Assembly (NCBI GenBank): GCA_027493525.1
Contig: JAOSKN010000002.1
Span: 2,079,326 to 2,143,325 of the forward strand
Reading direction: 5' to 3'
Length of the DNA stretch: 64,000 nucleotides
Source of the DNA: Planctomycetota bacterium
GTDB taxonomy: Bacteria; Planctomycetota; SZUA-567; H5-PLA8
Positions 9,133-18,300 of this stretch are shown piece by piece (within the stretch, counting starts at the first letter, position 1; each line of letters opens with the position of its first letter). Under the pieces are notes generated by a model. The model was given only the letters and a program-made list of their open reading frames with translations, was not told the origin of the DNA and ran no database searches. The position numbers were made by a program, and so were the translations under genes.

Positions 9133-10587
9133 ATGGAACTGATCTTCGAGAAGAACCGGCCGGGCGCGCCGGACATCTACTTCCCCGACGAAACGCCGGC
9201 CGGCGCGCGGCGGGCCGACGAGATCGTCCCGGACGCGCTGCGCCGCAACGAGACGCTGGACCTGCCCTCGCTGAGCGAACTGGAAGTAGTGCGGCACGTG
9301 CTGGCGCTCTGCCGCCGCCAAGTCGGCATCGACAGCACCTTCTATCCGCTCGGCAGTTGCACGATGAAATACAACCCGAAGATCAACGAAGCCGTGGCGC
9401 GCTGGCCGCAGTACGCGTCGCTGCATCCGCTGGCCCCCGACGAGACCGCGCAGGGCACGCTCCAGGCGCTGTACGAACTCGAACGCGGCCTCGCGCAGGT
9501 CACGGGCATGGATGAGATCACGCTCAATCCGCTCGCCGGCGCGCACGGTGAACTGACCGGGCTGCTGCTGATCAAGGCTTGGCACGAGAGCCGCGGCGAC
9601 GCGAAGCGCCGGAAGATCCTGGTTCCCGACGCGGCGCACGGGACGAACCCCGCCAGCGCGGCGATCGTGGGTTACGAGGTCGTCACGATCCCCGGCACGC
9701 CGGAAGGGCTCGTGGACTTGAAGGGCCTGGAGGCGGCGCTCGGCGACGACGTGGCCGGGCTGATGCTCACGAATCCCAACACGCTGGGGCTCTTCGAGCG
9801 CGACATCGTGAAGATCGCCAAGCTGGTCCATGACGCCGGCGGGCAGCTCTACTACGACGGCGCGAACCTCAACGCGATCCTCGGCGTCGCGCGCCCCGGC
9901 GACATGGGCTTCGACGTCGTGCACATGAACCTGCACAAGACCTTCAGTACGCCTCACGGCGGCGGCGGTCCCGGCGCGGGCCCGGTGGGGGTGAAGAAGC
10001 ATCTGCGCGAGTTCCTGCCGATCCCGTTCGTCCGCAAGGACGGCGAACGCTACGGCACGAGCGAGGAGCGGCCCAAGACGATCGGGCGCATCGGGGGATT
10101 CTACGGGAACGCCAACGTGCTCGTGCGCGCGTACACCTACTTCCGCAAGCACGGCCGCGATGGGCTGCCGAAGGTCGGACAGCACGCGGTGCTCAATGCC
10201 GCCTACGTGCTCGCGAAGCTGCAGAAGACCTACACGCGCCCGCTGGGGCTGCCGTGCATGCACGAATTCATCATTCAGCCGACCGAGGAGATGCTCGCCA
10301 AAGGCGTCCGCACGCTCCACATCGCCAAGCGCCTGATCGATTACGGCTACCACCCGCCGACGATCTACTTCCCGCTGGTGGTGAAGGAAGCGATGATGAT
10401 CGAGCCCACGGAGACCGAGAGCAAGGCGACGCTCGACGGCTTCGTCGAGGCGATGGAGAAAATCGCCAAGGAAGCACTCGAGAATCCGGAACTCGTCATC
10501 GGCGCGCCGCATTCCTCCCCCGTGGGGAAGGTGGACGAGACGAAGGCCGCGCGGCAGCTCGACCTGCGTTTCTGCGCTTGCGAATAG
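9133..10587 (+). CDS. gcvPB: Glycine dehydrogenase (decarboxylating) subunit 2
   Basis: The 484-residue protein is the C-terminal half of the split P protein and carries the PLP-binding lysine in NLHKTFSTPHGGGGPG. Other family signatures are FYPLGSCTMKYNPK near residue 75, PDAAHGTNPASA, and ANLNAILG. Together with gcvPA it forms the glycine decarboxylase that donates to GcvH. It ends just before a repeat-containing intergenic region and a lipoate-ligase-like gene, which fits the need to lipoylate GcvH. No gcvT or dihydrolipoamide dehydrogenase gene is in the window. Confidence 0.97.
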   Translation: MELIFEKNRPGAPDIYFPDETPAGARRADEIVPDALRRNETLDLPSLSELEVVRHVLALCRRQVGIDSTFYPLGSCTMKYNPKINEAVARWPQYASLHPLAPDETAQGTLQALYELERGLAQVTGMDEITLNPLAGAHGELTGLLLIKAWHESRGDAKRRKILVPDAAHGTNPASAAIVGYEVVTIPGTPEGLVDLKGLEAALGDDVAGLMLTNPNTLGLFERDIVKIAKLVHDAGGQLYYDGANLNAILGVARPGDMGFDVVHMNLHKTFSTPHGGGGPGAGPVGVKKHLREFLPIPFVRKDGERYGTSEERPKTIGRIGGFYGNANVLVRAYTYFRKHGRDGLPKVGQHAVLNAAYVLAKLQKTYTRPLGLPCMHEFIIQPTEEMLAKGVRTLHIAKRLIDYGYHPPTIYFPLVVKEAMMIEPTETESKATLDGFVEAMEKIAKEALENPELVIGAPHSSPVGKVDETKAARQLDLRFCACE

Positions 10588-10595
10588 CTGCCTTG

Positions 10596-10722
10596 ACCAC
10601 AGAGCGCACGGAGTACACAGAGAGCGGCTGTAGAAATTGAAATGCGGTTGAGCCGTGCTCATCGGCCGGCGCTGGCATCCAGCCCATCCTTATTTTCCGC
10701 CCGGCGCTCTCCGCGGTGAACC
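10596..10722. repeat. Intergenic repeat of the ACCACAGAG/ACGGAG type
   Basis: The left part begins ACCACAGAG, CGC, ACGGAG, then ACACAGAGAG. The right end, read on the minus strand, begins TTCACCGCGGAGAGCG. These resemble the arms of the element at 61671-61845 and look like a loose inverted pair around a short core. No protein signal is visible. It fills the gcvPB to lipoate ligase gap. Confidence 0.45.
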
Positions 10723-11535
10723 ATGCGCTTCCTGCTCCACACCGCCACCACGCCTGTCGAGGACCTCGCGCTCGAGGAGGCCATCCAACTCGGCATGGAA
10801 GAGGGCATCTCGCCGCCCACGTGGCGCGTCTGGCAGGCGCGGGAGCCCGCGCTGGTCCTTGGCACCGGGCAGGAGCATGCGAAGGAACTGCATCTTGGCG
10901 CGGTCCGCGACGAGGGCATTCCGGTCCTGCGGCGGCACAGCGGCGGCGGCGCGGTCCTGATCGGCCCCGGCGTGCTGAACTATTCGGCCTTCCACTTCAT
11001 CGACCGGCTTCCGGGCGCGCAGACGATCGGCGGCGCGATGGAAGCGGCGCTCAAGCCAGTCCTTGAAGCCCTTGCCGTCCTCGCGCCTTTCAATTCGCGA
11101 TTCGCCATCCGCAACCCGCGATTCCAGTTGGCCGGTCTGTCCGACATCGCGGTCTCCGCGCCCGCCTCGGAACTCGGAACTCGGGACTCGGAACTGCTGA
11201 AGAAACTCGCCGGGAACAGCCAGGCGCGGAAGCGGCGCAGCGTGCTCGTGCACGGCACGCTGCTGGCCGATCCGGATTGGGCGGCGCTCGAACGCTACCT
11301 GCGCTTTCCTTCGCGAGCGCCTGATTACCGTTCCGGCCGCGCGCACCGCGCGTTCCTTACCTCCTTGAAAGAGCTTGACGCGCCGGAGGAACTCGGCGCG
11401 TTCGCTCAGGCTCTGCGCCTTGCGCTGGGTCATTCCGACCCTATCGAGACGACGCCACTGGATAAGGAAACTCAGACCGCGGCGCTGCTGGTGGCGGAAA
11501 AGTACGCACGCCCGACATGGAATCTGAGGCGCTGA
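10723..11535 (+). CDS. Lipoate-protein ligase A family protein
   Basis: The 270-residue protein belongs to the biotin/lipoate ligase (BPL/LplA/LipM) family, which attaches lipoyl or octanoyl groups to carrier proteins such as GcvH. Visible motifs are the N-terminal LALEEAI, the substrate-loop RRHSGGGAVLIGPG, GLSDIAV, and AGNSQARKRRSVLVHGTLL. Position directly after gcvPB supports a GcvH-lipoylating role, but ligase versus octanoyltransferase cannot be told apart here. Two stretches look foreign and low-complexity: around 11088-11125 (peptide FNSRFAIRNPRFQ) and 11165-11194 (peptide ASELGTRDSEL). They interrupt the usual path between the helix before GLSD and the AGN motif, without breaking the frame. 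Confidence 0.85.
   Translation: MRFLLHTATTPVEDLALEEAIQLGMEEGISPPTWRVWQAREPALVLGTGQEHAKELHLGAVRDEGIPVLRRHSGGGAVLIGPGVLNYSAFHFIDRLPGAQTIGGAMEAALKPVLEALAVLAPFNSRFAIRNPRFQLAGLSDIAVSAPASELGTRDSELLKKLAGNSQARKRRSVLVHGTLLADPDWAALERYLRFPSRAPDYRSGRAHRAFLTSLKELDAPEELGAFAQALRLALGHSDPIETTPLDKETQTAALLVAEKYARPTWNLRR
11088..11125 (+). repeat. Repeat-like insert in lipoate ligase gene, copy A
   Basis: The sequence contains AATTCGCGATTCGCCATCC and then CGCAACCCGCGATTCC, two ATTCGC-type units in a short space. It encodes a peptide not expected in the family at this point and keeps the reading frame. It resembles short intergenic repeats rather than coding DNA. Confidence 0.4.
11165..11194 (+). repeat. Tandem ACTCGGA repeat inside lipoate ligase gene, copy B
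   Basis: Four near-identical 7-9 nt units (CTCGGAA, CTCGGAA, CTCGGGA, CTCGGAA) lie between the GLSDIAV and AGNSQ motifs of the lipoate ligase. Related enzymes have only a few residues there, so this is probably an in-frame repeat insertion or expansion. Confidence 0.45.
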
Positions 11536-11660
11536 AAGGAATTGCGGAGTCGGCTGAAAACGGGCCTCAAGGTTTGTTTTGGGCCCGCGAAGTGCGATAC
11601 TGGGGTATTGGCGCGGTGATCGATCCTTCTTCCGCTGTGGCCCGTCGAAAGGCGACCGGC

Positions 11661-12407
11661 ATGGCATCCTTGCGAACGCTGGCGCTCTCCGATCTGCACC
11701 TGGGCCGCGGTCATTCCTGCCTTCGCACCCCCGAACAGCTCGCGCCGCTCGTCGCAGGCTTCCAGCGCGTGCTGCTGTTGGGCGACATCGTGGACGAGTG
11801 GTATCTCGATCCGGCCGGGGCCGCCGAGTACGCCGCGCGCGTGGAGGCCGTCTGCCGCGCGGGCGGGGCGGAGCAGGTGGTCTGGTTCCGCGGGAACCAC
11901 GATGCGAACTCGACGCGCGGCGCCGAGTACGTCCTGCTGGGCGGGGTGCTCTATCTCCACGGGCACGCGCTTTACCACCCGCTGCCGGGGCGCGGCGAGC
12001 CGGCGCAGCGGATGGCGGACCTCAACGCGCGCAAGTTCGGGCCGCGGCGCTTCGGGAGCCGGCGCGACAAGCCGCACTGGGCGTGGATCGAAAGCGCCTA
12101 CGCGCACATCCCGCAGAGGCTCTGCGCGCCGGTGGTCTGGAATCCGGTCGTCTGCCTGAGGGCGCGGAAGCTGGCCGGGGAAATGGCCGGGGGCGAGCGC
12201 GTGCGCGCGGTCGTCTTCGGGCACACGCACGTGCCGGGGCATCGGCGCGCGGGCGAGCTGGACCTGGTGAACCTCGGCGGCTGGCTCGCCAACACCCGCG
12301 CCTGCGGGTTCGTCCGGGAAGGTTCCCGCGCGCAACTGCTGCGCATCCGCGACCGGCGCGGATCGCCGCGCTGGAGCGAGACGCTCTACGAAGGCCGGCT
12401 GGAGTAG
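11661..12407 (+). CDS. Metallophosphoesterase (calcineurin-like, LpxH-like motifs)
   Basis: The 248-residue protein has the dinuclear-metal phosphoesterase motifs in order: SDLHLGRGH near residue 9, GDIVDEW near 40, GNHD near 80, a HGH segment, and FGHTHVPG near 185. The set resembles UDP-2,3-diacylglucosamine hydrolases and related phosphatases, but the substrate cannot be fixed. I start at ATG 11661 because homologous sequence begins at LRTLALSDLHL; the frame is open further upstream but that stretch looks non-coding. The gene converges on a minus-strand sugar isomerase gene whose open frame, as read, runs 386 nt antisense into this one. Confidence 0.85.
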   Translation: MASLRTLALSDLHLGRGHSCLRTPEQLAPLVAGFQRVLLLGDIVDEWYLDPAGAAEYAARVEAVCRAGGAEQVVWFRGNHDANSTRGAEYVLLGGVLYLHGHALYHPLPGRGEPAQRMADLNARKFGPRRFGSRRDKPHWAWIESAYAHIPQRLCAPVVWNPVVCLRARKLAGEMAGGERVRAVVFGHTHVPGHRRAGELDLVNLGGWLANTRACGFVREGSRAQLLRIRDRRGSPRWSETLYEGRLE

Positions 12408-12415
12408 GGCGCGGC

Positions 12416-13197
12416 TCAAAAACCGTGCTTTTGAGCACCGCGAGGGCCGCCTCGAGGTGCCGGTTGGTGCGCGAGCCTTCGGGCTCGGTGGGGCTCATCT
12501 CGACGGCCACGCGCCCGCGGTATCCGGCGACCTCGAAGATGCCCTTCACTTCGTCCAGCGGCATCTCTTCGAGCGCGCGCCCGCCCTTCTTGTAATCCTT
12601 GACATGGTATTGCAGCACGCGGTCGGCGACGGCGCGGGCGGAGGCGACGGGGTCGTCCCCGCAGTGAAGGCCGTTGGCGATGTCGTAGTAGACGCCGACG
12701 TTGGCGCGGCCGGCGAGCCCGGCGAGGCCTGCCACCGCCGCGGCGGTGTTGCGGTACTTGCTGGAAGGGATGTGCTCGATGGCCAGGCGCACGCCGTGCG
12801 GGGCGGCGTTGTCGGCGGCCTCGCGCAGGAAATCGGCGTACAGCTTGTCGAAGTCCGGGGCGTGTTCGCCGGCCCAGTTGGGCAGCAGCAGGACGTCGCC
12901 CCCGGCGATTTCGAGGGCCATGCAGGCGTGCGCGAGTTGTTCGAGTTCCAGGCCGCGGCTTCGCGCCTCCCGAAGGCGCGGGCCGAGGTCGGGGAAGGCT
13001 CCGTAGATGGCCGAGCGGATCGGGCAGCCGGTGCGGTCCCCCAGCGCGCGCAACTCCCGCCCGAAGGCTTCCGGGGCCAGGAAGTCCTCGGGCTTCCATG
13101 CCGGCTCGATGAAGTCGTAGCCCAGCGCATGGAGGGCGGACATCTTCGCTTCGAGGTTTTCGCCGGCGACGCCGCCGGCGCAGGCTCCGATTTCCAT
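12416..13197 (-). CDS. Sugar phosphate isomerase/epimerase (xylose-isomerase-like TIM barrel), end frameshifted
   Basis: The N-terminal 260 residues or so read as an AP-endonuclease-2/xylose-isomerase-like TIM barrel: start MEIGACAGGVAGENLEAK, metal-ligand regions LAIEHIPSSKYRNTA and VGVYYDIANGLHCGDD, and a final VAVEMSPTE. As read, the frame has no stop until 12022, adding 128 arginine/proline-rich residues that are simply the complement of the opposing phosphoesterase gene. One extra base in the A5 tract at 12418-12422 would give the sequence VLKSTVF and a stop at 12416-12418, matching the usual family length of 250-290. I therefore give 12416 as the likely end. It is last in the LacI-oxidoreductase-isomerase run and probably acts in sugar or polyol catabolism. 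Confidence 0.75.
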
Positions 13198-13297
13198 CGC
13201 GCGTGGTTCTCCGGGCGCCGCGTCAAAGCGGCCTTATCTAAGTTTCCTTCAGAATTTGGATCGCGCTTCGCGCGGATTTATTCAGTCACCACCCCTG

Positions 13298-13318
13298 CCC
13301 CTCCTCGGGGAGGAGGGG
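13298..13318. other. Intergenic hairpin between oxidoreductase and isomerase genes
   Basis: CCCCTCCTC and GAGGAGGGG form a perfect 9-bp inverted repeat around GGG. No T-run follows on either strand, so this may be an attenuating or mRNA-stabilising hairpin rather than a classical terminator. It lies in the 162-nt gap within the minus-strand operon. Confidence 0.45.
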
Positions 13319-13359
13319 AAACGGCACAAAGCACGGGAAAACAACTCATGCAAGGCCGC

Positions 13360-14355
13360 TTAGAAGTCCTCTCCCAGCAGTTCCGCCAGCTTCACCAGCC
13401 GGCCGCCTTCCTCGGCGGAGCGGTTGGCGGCGAGGGTGACGGCGGCGGAAACCAGCGCGTCGCGGAAGTCGCTGCGCAGCAGCCCCGGCTGATCGTTGAG
13501 CACCGCGCGGACGAAGGCCGCGTCGATGCTGACGACCTCCCGCGGCGCCGGCGGGACGGGGTAAGCGTCTTCCGGCTGTACGGACAGGTTGTCGCCGTCG
13601 AGCGAGACGCGGGCGTTGGGGATCAGGAAGTGCATCCCGCCCAGGTAGCCTTTGCCCGCCGCGCAGCCGGTGCTGACGGTGGCCGAGGCGCCGCTGCGGA
13701 AGAGGAGCAGCGCGGCCTGCGCGTCGGGGATGGTCATGTTCGGCTCGCCGGGCAGCAGGCGCTTGAAGGAGTAGCTCGCCGCGACGGCGTCGATCTCGCC
13801 CATGACCCAGCGCAGCAGGTCCACCTGGTGGGTGGTCTGTTCGACGAGCTGCCCGCCGGACTGGTCGTAGACGCGCCACCACGGCGTGCCGGGCATGCCG
13901 CTCCAGCGGAAGATGTGCGCGGTGCCGACCGGCTTGTCGGCGAGGAAGCTCTTGAGGCGCATCGCGCCGGGCAGGTAACGCATGGAATACCCGACCTGCG
14001 TCATCACGCCGGCTTTCCGGATCGCCTTCCAGGCCTCCAGCGCCTTATCCATGTACAGGTTGACGGGCTTCTCGACAAAGAGGTGAATGCCCTTCGCGGC
14101 GGCGCGCAGCTCCACGTCGCCGTGGACGTGGGGCGGGACGCAGACGTAGAGCGCGTCGAGTTTGACCTCGTCGAGCATCTTCTTCGAATCGGTGTAGACG
14201 GCCGCGCCGAGGGGCTCGGCTTTGGCGCGGACGCGGGCCTCGTCGATGTCGCAGAGGGCCACGATCTGCGCCTCGGGGATGTCCACCAGGCGGCCGATGT
14301 GCGCGCCCGCGATCCCGCCCGTGCCCACGAATCCGATCCGAACGGTCCTGCCCAT
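13360..14355 (-). CDS. Gfo/Idh/MocA family NAD(P)-dependent oxidoreductase
   Basis: The 331-residue protein starts at ATG 14355 (RIGFVGTGGIAGAHIGRL), with AAGGAG 8-9 nt upstream; the longer frame adds a non-homologous leader. The Rossmann GxGxxG and the active-site EKP motif (VEKPVNLYM near residue 95) are intact, followed by the mixed alpha/beta C-terminal domain with the catalytic-region sequence EQTTHQVDLLRW. Members oxidise or reduce sugars, inositols and related polyols. Position between the LacI regulator and a TIM-barrel isomerase suggests a sugar catabolic module, substrate unknown. Confidence 0.92.
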   Translation of the reverse strand: MGRTVRIGFVGTGGIAGAHIGRLVDIPEAQIVALCDIDEARVRAKAEPLGAAVYTDSKKMLDEVKLDALYVCVPPHVHGDVELRAAAKGIHLFVEKPVNLYMDKALEAWKAIRKAGVMTQVGYSMRYLPGAMRLKSFLADKPVGTAHIFRWSGMPGTPWWRVYDQSGGQLVEQTTHQVDLLRWVMGEIDAVAASYSFKRLLPGEPNMTIPDAQAALLLFRSGASATVSTGCAAGKGYLGGMHFLIPNARVSLDGDNLSVQPEDAYPVPPAPREVVSIDAAFVRAVLNDQPGLLRSDFRDALVSAAVTLAANRSAEEGGRLVKLAELLGEDF

Positions 14356-14415
14356 GCGGGTTCTCCTTGAAAGGGGAGCGGAAGAAAGGAGCGGTCCGCC
14401 GCTCCACACGCGCGG

Positions 14416-15531
14416 CTAACTCCGCGGCTTGCCGTTTCTTGGCCTTGGCGCGTCCACCGATTGTCGAACGACCAGCGCCGGTTGCAAGACGATCTCCAGG
14501 CGCATCGGGTTGGCGATGCGGCTGCGGTTGATGAGCGCCTCGACGGCCAGGTAGCCCAGTTCGAAGGCCGGCGTGCTGACGGCGGTGACGGCCATGCCGC
14601 GGCGCGCGCTGAGCACGAAGTCGCTGTAGGCCACCAGCGAGAAGTCGCCCGGGATCTGCAAGCCCTCTTTCTCGGCATAGCGCAACGCGCCGACGGCGAA
14701 TTCCTCCTCGGTCGCGAAGAGCGCCGTGGGCGGCTCCTTGAGCGCCAGCAGGCGCTGGGCCGAGGCGGCGCCGTCCTCGCGCGAAAACTCGGAGCGCGCG
14801 ATCAGGTCCGGGGGCAGTTTCACGCCGGCGTCCTTCAGGCCTTCGCGGAAGCCTTCGAGGCGCTCTTCGAAGAACTGAAAGCGCTTGGGACCGGCCAGGA
14901 CGCCGACGCGCGCATGCCCGAGCCCGGCCAGGTGCTTGCCGGCCGCGTACGCGCCCCCGCGCTCGTCCTGCCGCACGGTCAGCTCCGCGCCTTCCAGTTT
15001 GCGATTGAGCGCGATCCACGGCAGCGGGAGCTTCGAGTCCAGCAGCAGCGCGTCCTCCTCGGCGTTGGAAAAGAGGAACAGCAGGCCCTTCACGCCGCCG
15101 CGCTTCAGGCGTTCCAGGTTTTCGCCCATCAGCACGCCGGCCAGTTCGCCGGCGGGGTAGGGCGTGAGGCTCAGGGTCAGGCCGCACTCCTGGACCTTGC
15201 TGAGCACGCCGGAGAAGACGTACGCGAAGTAGCCCACGGAGCGGTCGTGGAGCGCCGCGGCGTGGGTATCGGGGATATAGAGGAGCACGTTGCCGGCCGC
15301 GCCGGCCGGGGGCTCGAGGCTCGCGGCCTGCGCGGCGGCGGGCTCGGCGGCCTTGGCGGCGCGCGCGCGCTTGCCGCGGCGGGCCTTCTCGGGGCGGTAG
15401 TTCAGCGCCGCCGCCGCCGAGCGGACCTTCCGGCGCAGGTCGTCGCTGACGTCGGCCGAGCCCGAGAGCACCCGGGAGACCGTCGCCGTCGAGACCCCCG
15501 CCGCGCGAGCGATGTCGCGCACCCCGGCCAT
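14416..15531 (-). CDS. LacI family transcriptional regulator
   Basis: The 371-residue protein starts at ATG 15531 with the diagnostic HTH sequence VRDIARAAGVSTATVSRVLSG, the hinge helix region AAALNYRPEKARRGKRAR, and then an unusually long Ala-rich linker (about residues 65-90) before the periplasmic-binding-protein-like sensor domain (VLLYIPDTHAAALHD onward). It controls sugar-responsive genes in this family. It is divergent from the ABC transporter genes starting at 15666 and heads the operon with the oxidoreductase and isomerase, so it plausibly controls both. An operator-like palindrome lies just upstream (15545-15560). Confidence 0.93.
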   Translation of the reverse strand: MAGVRDIARAAGVSTATVSRVLSGSADVSDDLRRKVRSAAAALNYRPEKARRGKRARAAKAAEPAAAQAASLEPPAGAAGNVLLYIPDTHAAALHDRSVGYFAYVFSGVLSKVQECGLTLSLTPYPAGELAGVLMGENLERLKRGGVKGLLFLFSNAEEDALLLDSKLPLPWIALNRKLEGAELTVRQDERGGAYAAGKHLAGLGHARVGVLAGPKRFQFFEERLEGFREGLKDAGVKLPPDLIARSEFSREDGAASAQRLLALKEPPTALFATEEEFAVGALRYAEKEGLQIPGDFSLVAYSDFVLSARRGMAVTAVSTPAFELGYLAVEALINRSRIANPMRLEIVLQPALVVRQSVDAPRPRNGKPRS

Positions 15532-15544
15532 CCGCGCCTCCCGG

Positions 15545-15560
15545 CTTGAAACGTTGCAGG
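15545..15560. promoter_or_regulatory. Candidate LacI-family operator
   Basis: CTTGAAACGTTGCAGG is an imperfect palindrome (6 of 8 half-site positions match) centred on CG, the hallmark of LacI-family sites. It lies 14 nt upstream of the LacI-type start codon and about 106 nt upstream of the divergent ABC transporter gene, suitable for autoregulation and co-regulation. Confidence 0.5.
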
Positions 15561-15665
15561 CGGAAATTGTTACGGAGCGCCCGATCCGGCGCAAGGCGAA
15601 GTCGAACCCGGTGCGCGCGCGCCGCACGTTGTACGGGGCGGGAAAACGACGATACTTCCGGCTTC

Positions 15666-17197
15666 ATGGACGATGCGAACCGCGAGCCCGCGCTGGCCTG
15701 CCGCGGCGTGGAGAAGCGCTTCGGGGCCAACCGCGCCCTCGATGGCGCGAGCTTGACCGTGGCCGCCGGGACGATTCACGCGCTGGTCGGCGAGAACGGC
15801 GCGGGCAAGACCACGCTCATGAACGTCGTCTCGGGCCTGCTGCGCCCCGATGCCGGAACCCTGGAGGTCTTCGGGCGCGCGGCGGGTTTCCGCTCGCCGC
15901 TCGACGCCGTGGCCGCCGGAATTGGAATGGTCCACCAGCACTTCCTGCTCGCCGAGGCCCTGACGGTGGCGGAAAACGTGGCGCTGGGGCGGCGCGCTTC
16001 GCCCGGCGGCTGGCGCTTCCCGAAACGCGAGGCGGAGGCCGAACTCGAACGGCTGGCGGCCGAGACGGGGTTGTGCGTCGATCCGCGCGCGCGGGTCGCG
16101 GACCTGAACGTCGGGCAGCGGCAGCGCGTGGAGATTCTCAAGGCGCTCTCGCGCGGCGCGCGGATCCTGCTGCTGGACGAACCGACCGCGGTGCTCGCGC
16201 CGCCGGAGGTCGAGACGCTCTTCGGCACGCTGGCGCGGCTGCGCGAGGCCGGGCGGACCGTGGTGCTGATCACGCACAAGCTGGAGCAGGTCTTCGCGCT
16301 GGCCCGGGAGGTGACGGTCCTGCGGCGCGGACGGACGGTCTACCAGGGCGCGTTGCGGGAGCTAACACCCGCCGAACTGGCGCGGGAGATGGTCGGCGAG
16401 GCGCGGCCGGTCGCGCCGCCCGCCCCGCTCGAGCCCGGCGCGGCCGTGCTGGAAGCCGAAGGGCTGCGCGTGCCGGCCGGGCACGGCGCGGGCCTGAAGG
16501 ACGCGGCCTTCACGCTGCGCGCCGGGGAGGTGCTGGGCGTGGCGGGCGTGGAGGGGAACGGGCAGGACGAGCTGCTGGCGGCGCTCTGCGGTCTCGTGCG
16601 CTTGCCCTCCGGGGCGCGGCTGCGCCTGAAGGGCCGGCCGAGATCGAGCGCGCGAGCGTTCGGGCGCGGGCCGCGGCGGGCTTGGCGGTGATCCCCGGCG
16701 ACCGGCACCGCGACGGGCTGGTGTTGGAACTGACGCTCGCCGAGAACCTGCACCTGCGCGAGGCCTTCGACCGGCGCTTCGAGGCGGAGTTGGGCGGGCG
16801 CTGGACGCTCCATCCGGGGCGGCTGCGCGCGCGCGCGCACGCGCGGCTGGAGGCCTTCGGGGTCCGCCCGCCCGAGCCCGAACTGCCCGCGGCGGCGCTG
16901 AGCGGAGGGAACCAGCAGAAGGTCGTCGTCGCGCGGGAGCTGGCGCGCGCGCCGGCAGTGCTCCTGGCGTCCAACCCGACGCGGGGCCTGGACGTGGCGG
17001 CGGCGGCGGCGGTGCACGAGCGGATTCTCGCCGCGGCGCGCGCGGACGGCGCGGGCGTGCTGCTGGTCTCCTCGGATCTCGACGAGGTCCTGCTCCTGGC
17101 CGACCGCGTGGCGGTGCTCTACGACGGGGTATTGCGCGAGGTCGGCGCGCGCGGGGTTTCCCGCGAGGCCGTCGGGCGCGCGATGGTGGGCGCCTGA
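15666..17197 (+). CDS. BMP-type ABC transporter ATP-binding protein (apparent frameshift)
   Basis: This is a double-ABC ATPase of the nucleoside/sugar (BmpA-YufO-like) import family, about 510 residues. First cassette: Walker A GENGAGKTT, signature LNVGQRQRVEIL, Walker B ILLLDEPTAVL. Second cassette: degenerate Walker A region GVEGNGQDEL, signature LSGGNQQKVVVARE and NPTRGLD. The two parts lie in different frames. The first frame runs on to 16691, but recognisable protein moves to the frame ending at 17197 near 16630-16640 (GAAGGGCCGGCC). The span is one base short of a whole number of codons. It is followed at 17202 by its permease genes. No substrate-binding protein gene is in the window. 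The weak ribosome site and GATACT at 15651-15656 leave the start slightly uncertain. Confidence 0.85.
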
Positions 17198-17201
17198 ACC
17201 G

Positions 17202-18298
17202 ATGGCAGCCGCATCCCTGCCGCCGCGTCCCGGCGCGGAGCCAAACCCGCGAGCCGCGTGGATGCTCGCGATCCTGCCGCTGGCGCTGCTGGTCCTGCTG
17301 GCGGTCGTGGTGAAGGCCTGCGGCGCCTCGCCGCGCGAGGCCTTTGGCGCGATGCTGCGCGGCGCGGCGGGCGGCGCGGTGGGTTGGGGGAGTCGCTTTC
17401 GCGCGCGGCGGTGCTGGGCTTCTCGGGGCTCTCCGTGGCGCTTTCCTTCCGCGCGGGGCTCTTCAACATCGGCGCCGAAGGGCAATTCATGGTCGGGATG
17501 GCCGCGGGGGCCGTGGCCGGCCTGAAGCTGTTGCCCGCCGGTGCGCCTGCCGCGCTTGCCGTTCCGACCGTGCTGGCGAGCGGCGCGCTGGCCGGCGCGG
17601 CCTGGTCGCTCATCGCCGGCGCGCTGCGGCAGTGGCGCGGTGTGAGCGAAGTAATCGTGACGCTGATGCTCAACGCGATCGGGATCCTGGCCGTGAAGCT
17701 GCTCACGAGCTACGACGGGCTGCTCAAGAACCCGCTGGAAGTGCACCAGCAGAGCGGGGCGCTGCCGCCGGGCGCGCAGTTCGACGGTTGGGGCGGGACC
17801 TCGTTCCACGCCGGGATCTTCCTGGTCCCGCCGGCGGCGGCGGCGCTGTGGCTGGCGCTGTACCGGATGCGCGCGGGGCTGAGCGTCCGCGCGACGGGGC
17901 TGAACCCCGAGGCGGCGCGCGCGTGCGGGATCCCCGTCGAGCGCGTGCGGCTGGCGGTCTTCGCCGTTTCCGGCGCGCTGGCCGGCCTGGGCGGCGCGAT
18001 GACGACGATGGCGCTGGGCTACCTGCCCAACGAATCTCCCTACTCCGATTACGGTTACATGGCGATCGCGGTGGCGCTGGTGGCGGGCCTGCATCCGCTG
18101 GGCGTGTTGCCCGCGGCGCTCTTCTTCGGGCTGCTGGAGACCGGCGCGCAGTCGATGCAGCGCTTCACCGACGTGCCCAGCGAGGTCGTGTACCTCGTCG
18201 AGGGCGCGGTGATCCTGGCGCTGCTCTCGCGCGGGCTGAAACTGCCGGGGACGCGCCGCGCGGCCGGCGCGGCGGCCGCGGCCTCGGAGGCGGGCTGA
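17202..18298 (+). CDS. BMP-type ABC transporter permease 1 (apparent frameshift)
   Basis: The membrane permease of about 365 residues pairs with the preceding ATPase. The N-terminal frame gives a hydrophobic segment (ILPLALLVLLAVVVK) and a leader; the remainder is in another frame with family motifs FRAGLFNIGAEGQFMVG and LMLNAIGILAVKLL and several membrane helices. The frames meet at the G5 tract near 17385-17390. One more G would restore the family-typical G-E-S-L-S-R-A-A-V-L-G-F. The total is one base short of full codons. With the same defect in the ATPase gene, the transporter is either inactive or, more likely, the sequence is missing single bases. Confidence 0.83.
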
Positions 18299-18300
18299 AC

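Noticed and set aside
3133..10662. Very long minus-strand open frames opposite the PEGA and gcv genes
   Set aside because: They lie opposite strongly conserved genes and give Arg/Leu/His-rich nonsense with no motif.
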